From Bacteroidales bacterium (GTDB taxonomy: Bacteria > Bacteroidota > Bacteroidia > Bacteroidales > UBA932), in NCBI GenBank assembly GCA_012839605.1, contig DUNA01000078.1, positions 19,492 to 83,491 of the forward strand: a stretch of DNA of 64,000 nt, given 5' to 3'. Both the position numbers and the translations under genes were made by a program. The notes below the pieces were generated by a model. It was not told the DNA's origin. It saw only the letters and a list, made by a program, of their open reading frames with translations, and searched no databases. Position 1 is the first letter of the stretch. Each line of letters opens with the position of its first letter. Positions 58,716-64,000 of this stretch are shown in pieces.

Positions 58716-59204
58716 ATGCATACCCCAATGAATAAATATGAATTAAACGATAGTCACAAAAAGACAATAAAAGAGATTTGCGAATCTTTTGGGAATAAAC
58801 ACGGTGAGTTGATTAACATTCTTCACAGGACACAAGAAAAACTTGGTTATTTGCCGGAAGCCGTTCAAAACGAGATTGCTTTGAATCTTGATATGCCTTT
58901 GGCAAAAGTCTACGGTGTTGTTTCTTTCTACTCTTTCTTTACCATGACGCCAAAAGGAAAATATCCTATATCTGTATGTCTGGGAACAGCCTGTTTTGTT
59001 CGCGGAGCAGAAAGGATAGTAGAAACCCTTGAGGAAGAATTGAAGATCAAGGTAGGACAAGTAACAGAGGACGGCAAGTTCTCTTTGGACTGTTTGCGCT
59101 GCATTGGTGCATGCGGTTTGGCACCCGTCATTCTTATTGGAGATGACGTACACGGCCGTTTGACACCGGATATGATTAAGGGAATTTTAAAACAATACAA
59201 ATAA
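58716..59204 (+). CDS. hydC: Hydrogenase subunit HydC (NuoE-like)
   Basis: A 162-residue protein: an N-terminal helical part and a thioredoxin-like [2Fe-2S] domain with CLGTACFVRGAE and DCLRCIGACGLAP, i.e. four cysteines in two pairs. It completes the HydABC trimer. A second ATG lies at codon 5 (58728); the first was kept because the spacing to hydA is 7 bp. A strong terminator follows 26 bp after the stop. Confidence 0.93.
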   Translation: MHTPMNKYELNDSHKKTIKEICESFGNKHGELINILHRTQEKLGYLPEAVQNEIALNLDMPLAKVYGVVSFYSFFTMTPKGKYPISVCLGTACFVRGAERIVETLEEELKIKVGQVTEDGKFSLDCLRCIGACGLAPVILIGDDVHGRLTPDMIKGILKQYK

Positions 59205-59230
59205 TATTAAAATTCCTGATGTAGAGAGAA

Positions 59231-59262
59231 GAGGGTGGCATATGCCACCCTCTTTTGTTTTC
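59231..59262 (+). terminator. Terminator of the hydrogenase operon
   Basis: A perfect 22-bp palindrome, GAGGGTGGCAT/ATGCCACCCTC (59231-59252), followed by TTTTGTTTT. It separates hydC from prfA and is long enough to work as a strong rho-independent terminator. Confidence 0.9.
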
Positions 59263-59273
59263 CGGAAAAGGAG

Positions 59274-59281
59274 TATCTTTG
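59274..59281 (+). promoter_or_regulatory. Putative -7 promoter box of prfA-pyrF
   Basis: TATCTTTG, an exact match, ends 17 bp before the prfA ATG. A TTTG at 59254-59257 is only 16 bp upstream, shorter than the usual 19-21 bp, so the -33 element is uncertain. Confidence 0.45.
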
Positions 59282-59298
59282 CACGTTAAATAAAGAGT

Positions 59299-60393
59299 AT
59301 GTCGGAAAATTCATTGTTGATAAAATTAGAAGGAATCAATCAAAAGTATAAGGCATTGCAGGAGCAACTGTCCGATCCTGCGTTAGTGCAGGATATGAAA
59401 AAATACGTGGCCCTTAACAAAGAATATGCTGAGATTGAGCCTGTTGTAGAGGCCGGAGCGGCCTATAAAAACGCTGTGAAAGAATTGGAAGTTGCCAAGG
59501 AGATGCTGCAAACAGAGAAAGATGAAGAGTTGAAAGAATTTGCAAAGGAGGAAATAGATTCCTTGGAAGAGCAAATAGAGCTCATGGAACAGCAAATAAA
59601 AATTTTGCTCATTCCCGTAGATCCTGAAGACAGCAAAAACGCCATTGTTGAAATTCGTGCAGGTACGGGCGGAGACGAAGCCTCCATTTTTGCCGGAGAC
59701 TTATTCAGAATGTATAGTCGATTTGCAGAAAAGAACAGATGGAAGGTGGAAATGACAGATTTTTCTGAAGGCACTTCAGGTGGTTTTAAAGAAGTAATAT
59801 TTAAGGTAACGGGAAAAGAAGTGTACGGTATCATGAAGTACGAGAGCGGAGTACACAGGGTGCAAAGGGTTCCTCAGACAGAAACGCAAGGACGTGTACA
59901 TACATCGGCAGCATCTGTGGCTGTTCTTCCGGAAGCAGATGAATTTGACATTGAGTTGCATGAGAAGGACATTCGTAAAGATACGTTTTGTTCTTCTGGA
60001 CCGGGAGGCCAAAGTGTAAATACTACGTACTCTGCCATTCGGCTGACACATATCCCGTCAGGTCTTGTGGTACAATGTCAAGATGAAAAGTCGCAATTGA
60101 AAAATTACGACAAAGCGTTAGCTGAGCTCAGAACAAGGCTGTACAATTTAGAACACGAAAAATATTTGAACGAAATTGCTTCCAAACGTAAAACAATGGT
60201 TTCTACCGGTGACCGTTCTGCCAAAGTAAGAACCTACAATTATCCGCAAAGCCGTGTCACAGACCACAGAATCAATTATACCATGCACAATTTGCAGGTG
60301 TTTATGGACGGAGAAATTCAGGAAGTGATTGATCAGTTGCAAATTGCAGAAAATACAGAAAGGTTAAAACATGACTCGTCAGGAACTGAATAA
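59299..60393 (+). CDS. prfA: Peptide chain release factor 1
   Basis: A 364-residue class I release factor. The GGQ motif SGPGGQSVNTTYSA that triggers peptide release is intact near residue 235, and the C-terminal KVRTYNYPQSRVTDHRINYT is typical of RF1. The N-terminal helical domain is complete. RF1 reads UAA and UAG. Its 3' end overlaps pyrF by 23 bp. Confidence 0.95.
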   Translation: MSENSLLIKLEGINQKYKALQEQLSDPALVQDMKKYVALNKEYAEIEPVVEAGAAYKNAVKELEVAKEMLQTEKDEELKEFAKEEIDSLEEQIELMEQQIKILLIPVDPEDSKNAIVEIRAGTGGDEASIFAGDLFRMYSRFAEKNRWKVEMTDFSEGTSGGFKEVIFKVTGKEVYGIMKYESGVHRVQRVPQTETQGRVHTSAASVAVLPEADEFDIELHEKDIRKDTFCSSGPGGQSVNTTYSAIRLTHIPSGLVVQCQDEKSQLKNYDKALAELRTRLYNLEHEKYLNEIASKRKTMVSTGDRSAKVRTYNYPQSRVTDHRINYTMHNLQVFMDGEIQEVIDQLQIAENTERLKHDSSGTE

Positions 60394-61129
60394 CGAAATT
60401 TTCAAGAAGCGCAGTTGCTTATGCGTAGGATTGGATATATCTCCGGTATCTTTTGAGAAGAACAAAGCTGTAATAGATCAGACAGCCCCGTATGCAGTAG
60501 CTTACAAACCCAATACGGCTTTTTACGAATCAGCCGGTTGGGAAGGATGGAAATGCCTGGAAAAAACGGTTGCCTATATTCGTAAGGCGTGGCCCAATCA
60601 TTTTCTTATAGCAGATGCCAAAAGAGGAGATATTGGCAATACAGCCAAAGAGTATGCACGTACCTTTTTTGAGAGGATGGATTTTGATGCGGTAACACTT
60701 TCTCCTTATATGGGCTACGATTCCATAAAGCCTTTTTTAGAATACAAAAACAAGTGGGTTGTTTTATTGGCTCTGACATCGAATCCTTCTGCCGAAGATT
60801 TTCAATTCCTTTCTTTTGAAAAGAAGTTCTTGTACAAGCATGTGATTGATAAAGCAAATACGTGGGCTGACAACAACAGGATTATGTATGTGGCCGGCGC
60901 CACGCGCCCCAACTTGTTGCGTTCTGTAAGAGAGGCAGCTCCCAATCATTTTTTGCTTATTCCGGGAGTTGGCGCTCAAGGAGGTTCCTTGGAAGAAGTG
61001 ATGAAACAAGCAAAAACAACGGACGGAGACATCTTGATTAACGTGTCACGTGCTATAGTTCATTCAGAAAAAGGGCCGGCAGAGGCTGCTCGTGCGTTTG
61101 CATCATCTATGGCTCGGTTTTTCTCGTAA
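60371..61129 (+). CDS. pyrF: Orotidine 5'-phosphate decarboxylase
   Basis: A 252-residue decarboxylase of the PyrF type with the active-site motif DAKRGDIGNTA near residue 78 (Lys and Asp residues), the YMGYDS loop and the phosphate-binding end PGVGAQGGS. It forms UMP from OMP. By recollection of related proteins it is about 20 residues shorter than many Bacteroidota PyrF proteins, partly at the start of the barrel and at the C-terminus. It overlaps prfA by 23 bp and the biotin ligase gene by 70 bp, tail to tail. Confidence 0.93.
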   Translation: MTRQELNNEIFKKRSCLCVGLDISPVSFEKNKAVIDQTAPYAVAYKPNTAFYESAGWEGWKCLEKTVAYIRKAWPNHFLIADAKRGDIGNTAKEYARTFFERMDFDAVTLSPYMGYDSIKPFLEYKNKWVVLLALTSNPSAEDFQFLSFEKKFLYKHVIDKANTWADNNRIMYVAGATRPNLLRSVREAAPNHFLLIPGVGAQGGSLEEVMKQAKTTDGDILINVSRAIVHSEKGPAEAARAFASSMARFFS

Positions 61130-61719
61130 TCGGCTATGTTGATGAGCAACTTTTCATAGGACCTGTCAATAAGGCTGATTTTTCCATCTTTCAATGTTTG
61201 GTACCACTTTTGTAATTGTTGAAGTACTTGTGGTAACAACAAATCCAACTCTTGAATGACTCCTGTTTCCAGATACAGAGAAGTAGGATTTGGAGCTCCT
61301 TCAAAACGGTTTTGGTTGACGTTTATGCCAATTCCCACGATGCTGGAAATCAGGTTGTTGCCGGAGAGTTGGTGCTCAATGAGGATGCCACACACTTTGT
61401 TGGGCCCTATATAGATATCGTTTGGCCATTTGATAGCAGCTGTTAAACCTAAGGTTTCCAGAAAATCATAAACAGCCAAAGCGGTGCACTTTGAAATAAG
61501 AAACTGTTTGTTGGCAGAGAGAAACACAGGCCTGAGAAGTAGGGTAAAGAGGAGGTTTTGACCACGGATGCTTTCCCAGCGACGGTCGTACTGCCCGCGT
61601 CCACTTGTTTGAAATTGAGCGGACCACACCGTTCCTTCCCGGGCGTGATGGAGGTTTCTTTTGGCCTCGGCATTGGTTGAATCAATTTCCTCTAGACGGA
61701 TGATTTGCGGTTCAAACAT
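61060..61719 (-). CDS. birA: Biotin-[acetyl-CoA-carboxylase] ligase lacking the C-terminal domain
   Basis: A 219-residue ligase with the catalytic core: DSTNAEAKRN at the start, the biotin loop SGRGQYDRRWES near 39, KWPNDIYIG near 98 and VGIGINVNQN near 126. No N-terminal DNA-binding domain, as is normal in Bacteroidota. The core ends at about residue 195 (SYEKLLI); the usual C-terminal SH3-like domain of about 45-50 residues is absent. Instead the last 23 codons are antisense to pyrF. Catalysis may still occur but product release or binding of ATP could change (inference). Confidence 0.85.
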   Translation of the reverse strand: MFEPQIIRLEEIDSTNAEAKRNLHHAREGTVWSAQFQTSGRGQYDRRWESIRGQNLLFTLLLRPVFLSANKQFLISKCTALAVYDFLETLGLTAAIKWPNDIYIGPNKVCGILIEHQLSGNNLISSIVGIGINVNQNRFEGAPNPTSLYLETGVIQELDLLLPQVLQQLQKWYQTLKDGKISLIDRSYEKLLINIADYEKNRAIDDANARAASAGPFSE

Positions 61720-61724
61720 AGTCG

Positions 61725-61732
61725 CAAAAATA
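61725..61732 (-). promoter_or_regulatory. Putative -7 promoter box of birA
   Basis: On the minus strand the sequence is TATTTTTG, a match to TAnnTTTG, 5 bp from the birA start codon. Confidence 0.35.
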
Positions 61733-61744
61733 CTAATTAATCGT

Positions 61745-61752
61745 TACCTTTG
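61745..61752 (+). promoter_or_regulatory. Putative -7 promoter box of rsfS-ftsH
   Basis: TACCTTTG, an exact match, ends 20 bp before the rsfS ATG at 61773; 12 bp separate it from the birA box on the other strand. Confidence 0.45.
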
Positions 61753-61772
61753 TAACGGTTTGAATATTAAAT

Positions 61773-62114
61773 ATGAAAGAAATAAAAGTCATAGCAGAAG
61801 CCATGTCGGAAAAGAAGGGCAAGGAAATCTGCAGCATGGATTTGAGAAAATTGGGAACGGCTATTTGTGATTATTTTGTTATTTGTCACGCAGATTCCGG
61901 AATCCAAGTAGCAGCTATTGCAGATGAAGTGGAAGAAAAAATGTTTGCTGTCATGAAGCGGCCCGTGATCAGAAGTCAAGGGAAAGAAAACAAATTTTGG
62001 GTAATTCTTGATTATTCAGATATAGTAGTACATATTTTTCAGACAGAGTACAGACGCTTTTATAGATTGGAAGATTTGTGGGCAGACGCTGAAACGCATT
62101 ATTATTCAGATTAA
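61773..62114 (+). CDS. rsfS: Ribosomal silencing factor RsfS
   Basis: A 113-residue protein of the RsfS/Iojap family: AEAMSEKKGKEICSMDLRKL at the start, DYFVICHADSGIQV in the middle and the end WVILDYSDIVVHIFQTEYRRFY. RsfS binds ribosomal protein uL14 and blocks joining of subunits when nutrients run out. Followed by ftsH after 13 bp, a gene order common in Bacteroidota. Confidence 0.93.
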   Translation: MKEIKVIAEAMSEKKGKEICSMDLRKLGTAICDYFVICHADSGIQVAAIADEVEEKMFAVMKRPVIRSQGKENKFWVILDYSDIVVHIFQTEYRRFYRLEDLWADAETHYYSD

Positions 62115-62127
62115 TCAATAGAAAAAG

Positions 62128-64000
62128 ATGAACGGAAACATTCCAAATAAACAAAATAAACCCACCAAAAGGCGCTTCAATCCTTTCTTTTGGATATACG
62201 TGGTGCTCATTGCGGTAATTGTATACTTTATGTTTTCCAACCGCTCTGCAGAACCTGTGAAAACAGAATGGATGGTGGTGAAAGAGCAAATGGGGCCGGC
62301 CGGAGAGATTGAAAAGTTGGTTTATGTAAGCAATCAGCAACGTGCAGAATTGCATATAAAACCGGATGCACTGGAACAGTATAAGCATAAATTTGGGGAG
62401 AAAATACCTAAATACGCACCGCATTTTTATTTTATAGTATCAGATACGTTTGATGCGGAAACGCAATTTGAAGCTCTGCGGAATTCCTTACCGGAAGATC
62501 AAAGATTTCCTGTAGAAGTAGATCAACGCACCAGTTACTGGGGTAAAATCTTAGATTGGTTGTTGTTCCCTATACTGATCATTCTTATGTGGGTGTTCAT
62601 GTTCAGACGTATGGCCAAAGGTCAGGAGGGTGCCGCCGGAGGAGGAGGTATTTTTAACGTAGGGCGCTCACAAGCCAAATTGTTTGAGAAAAGTAAGGTG
62701 TCGGACAATGTAACGTTTAAAGACGTGGCCGGGTTGGAAGAAGCGAAGGTGGAGGTGATGGAAATTGTAGATTTTTTAAAAAGCCCGGAACGGTATACAA
62801 ATTTGGGAGGTAAAATTCCTAAAGGAGCTTTGTTGGTAGGGCCACCAGGCACAGGTAAAACGTTGTTAGCCAAAGCGGTAGCCGGAGAAGCGAACGTTCC
62901 TTTCTTTTCTATTTCCGGATCGGACTTTGTAGAGATGTTTGTGGGAGTAGGAGCTTCGCGTGTAAGGGACTTGTTTAGGCAAGCCAAAGAAAAGGCACCC
63001 AGCATTGTGTTTATTGATGAAATAGATGCCGTAGGAAGAGCTCGTAGCAAGAATACGGGATTCACATCCAATGATGAGCGAGAAAACACATTAAACCAGC
63101 TGCTTACAGAAATGGATGGTTTTGGGACCAACAGCGGAGTTATTATTTTGGCGGCTACCAATAGGGCTGATATATTGGATAAAGCCCTGCTGCGGGCCGG
63201 TCGTTTTGACCGCCAGATCCATGTAGACTTGCCGGAATTAAGAGAGCGTTTGGAAATTTTTAAAGTACATTCACGCGGCTTGAAATTGGAAGAAGGATTT
63301 GACTTGGAGTTTCTGGCCAAACAAACACCCGGGTTTTCAGGGGCCGATATTGCCAATGTCTGTAACGAAGCGGCTTTAATAGCTGCACGTAAAAACAAAA
63401 ACGTTATCCAAAGACAAGATTTCTTAGATGCTGTAGATCGTATTGTCGGAGGTCTGGAGAGAAAAAGCAAAATCATCAGTCCGCAGGAAAAACGAACGAT
63501 TGCCTTTCATGAAAGCGGCCATGCCACAGTCAGTTGGTTGCTCAAGCATGCCAACCCTTTGCTCAAAGTGACCATCATACCCAGAGGTCGTGCATTGGGA
63601 GCAGCTTGGTACTTACCGGAAGAAAGAGCTATTACCACGGTAGAGCAGATGATGGATGAAATGGCATCTGCATTGGGAGGAAGAGCGGCAGAAGAACTGA
63701 TGATTGGAACCATTTCCACAGGTGCCATGAACGATCTGGAAAAAGTAACGCGTCAGGCATACGCCATGGTGGCCTATTTTGGAATGAGTGATAAGATAGG
63801 AAACGTATCTTTTTATGATTCCACAGAAAGTTCCGGACTCAATCTCAGCAAACCTTATAGTGAAGAAACAGCTCAGTTGATAGATAAAGAAGTGAAGCGC
63901 ATCATTGACAATGCTTACAATACGGCTCGTGACATTTTATCACAAAACAAGGAAGGTTTCGTAAAACTGGCAGAGTCGCTCCTGGAAAAAGAAGTACTGT
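62128..64000 (+). CDS. ftsH: ATP-dependent zinc metalloprotease FtsH, 3' end outside window
   Basis: The frame runs from ATG 62128 to the window end with 624 full codons and no stop. Two membrane segments (about 19-36 and 142-160) flank a periplasmic domain. The AAA+ module has Walker A VGPPGTGKT near 233, Walker B IVFIDEIDAV and the second region of homology AATNRADILDKALLRAGRFDR. The protease motif HESGH is near residue 461 (63508-63522). FtsH degrades misassembled membrane proteins and regulators. Only the C-terminal end is missing. Confidence 0.96.
   Translation, partial: MNGNIPNKQNKPTKRRFNPFFWIYVVLIAVIVYFMFSNRSAEPVKTEWMVVKEQMGPAGEIEKLVYVSNQQRAELHIKPDALEQYKHKFGEKIPKYAPHFYFIVSDTFDAETQFEALRNSLPEDQRFPVEVDQRTSYWGKILDWLLFPILIILMWVFMFRRMAKGQEGAAGGGGIFNVGRSQAKLFEKSKVSDNVTFKDVAGLEEAKVEVMEIVDFLKSPERYTNLGGKIPKGALLVGPPGTGKTLLAKAVAGEANVPFFSISGSDFVEMFVGVGASRVRDLFRQAKEKAPSIVFIDEIDAVGRARSKNTGFTSNDERENTLNQLLTEMDGFGTNSGVIILAATNRADILDKALLRAGRFDRQIHVDLPELRERLEIFKVHSRGLKLEEGFDLEFLAKQTPGFSGADIANVCNEAALIAARKNKNVIQRQDFLDAVDRIVGGLERKSKIISPQEKRTIAFHESGHATVSWLLKHANPLLKVTIIPRGRALGAAWYLPEERAITTVEQMMDEMASALGGRAAEELMIGTISTGAMNDLEKVTRQAYAMVAYFGMSDKIGNVSFYDSTESSGLNLSKPYSEETAQLIDKEVKRIIDNAYNTARDILSQNKEGFVKLAESLLEKEVL

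Noticed and set aside
50965..59204. Horizontal transfer of the hydrogenase locus
   Set aside because: No mobile genes, tRNA junction or clear change of base composition is visible at the borders, so the sequence gives no support.
61060..61200. Frameshift as the cause of the missing biotin ligase domain
   Set aside because: The DNA past the truncation point is the coding end of pyrF on the other strand, so no hidden C-terminal domain exists in another frame.

Overview
The window looks like a chromosomal segment of an anaerobic Bacteroidota, most likely Bacteroidales. This rests on Bacteroidota-restricted families (DUF4834, DUF4290, DUF3822, BACON, DUF4493/DUF6359), a Bat aerotolerance operon, a six-gene Na+-NQR, start codons without obvious Shine-Dalgarno sequences, and repeated TAnnTTTG boxes (the Bacteroidetes -7 element) in intergenic gaps. 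Genus cannot be assigned from the sequence alone. Genes are dense on both strands. No insertion sequence, prophage, CRISPR array or rRNA was seen. One tRNA (Asp) is present.

Layout. 1-7.3 kb (+): a 5'-truncated DUF3352-like protein, DUF4834, an MsbA-type ABC exporter, an acyl-CoA synthetase, dCMP deaminase and a C-terminal processing protease. 7.3-9.1 kb (-): era and an RluB-type pseudouridine synthase. 9.1-10.4 kb (+): a MacB/FtsX-like permease. 10.4-13.0 kb (-): exbB-exbD-tonB after truA. 13.1-24.7 kb (+): MoxR-DUF58-BatA-BatB/C fusion-BatD-BatE, then DUF4290, ftsK and a LolA-like protein. 24.7-27.0 kb (-): an RsmF-type RNA methyltransferase, an SRPBCC protein and pyrE, divergent from a NUDIX hydrolase. 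27.7-33.3 kb (-): nqrABCDEF. 33.4-36.1 kb (+): a UvrD/PcrA helicase with an unusual repetitive tail.

From 36.1 to 36.7 kb lies a non-coding array of four units, each exactly 95 bp, bounded by inverted repeats. Then come tRNA-Asp, rsmD, DUF3822 and a membrane protein on the minus strand. 39.1-41.7 kb (+): a DHH phosphoesterase and two FKBP-type lipoproteins. 41.8-47.5 kb: a DUF4493/DUF6359 lipoprotein, a 1078-residue fused flavin/iron-sulfur oxidoreductase and a BACON-thioredoxin lipoprotein. 47.6-50.9 kb (+): SAM hydrolase-like protein, MazG, TcdA-like protein and a GNAT-like protein.

51.0-59.2 kb is a ten-gene hydrogenase locus. It holds two DRTGG proteins, two HATPase proteins, a hydrogenase-like iron-sulfur protein with an altered catalytic motif, a PHP phosphoesterase, a thioredoxin-like [2Fe-2S] protein and a complete HydB-HydA-HydC set of the trimeric, electron-bifurcating type. 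The window ends with prfA, pyrF, a C-terminally shortened biotin ligase, rsfS and the first 624 codons of ftsH.

Functionally, the NQR and the HydABC-type hydrogenase suggest a fermentative metabolism that balances NADH and ferredoxin through Na+ transport and H2. The most unusual structures are the 95-bp repeat array, the regulatory half of the hydrogenase locus, the fused 1078-aa oxidoreductase, the truncated biotin ligase and a set of genes that appear to be transcribed with almost no leader.
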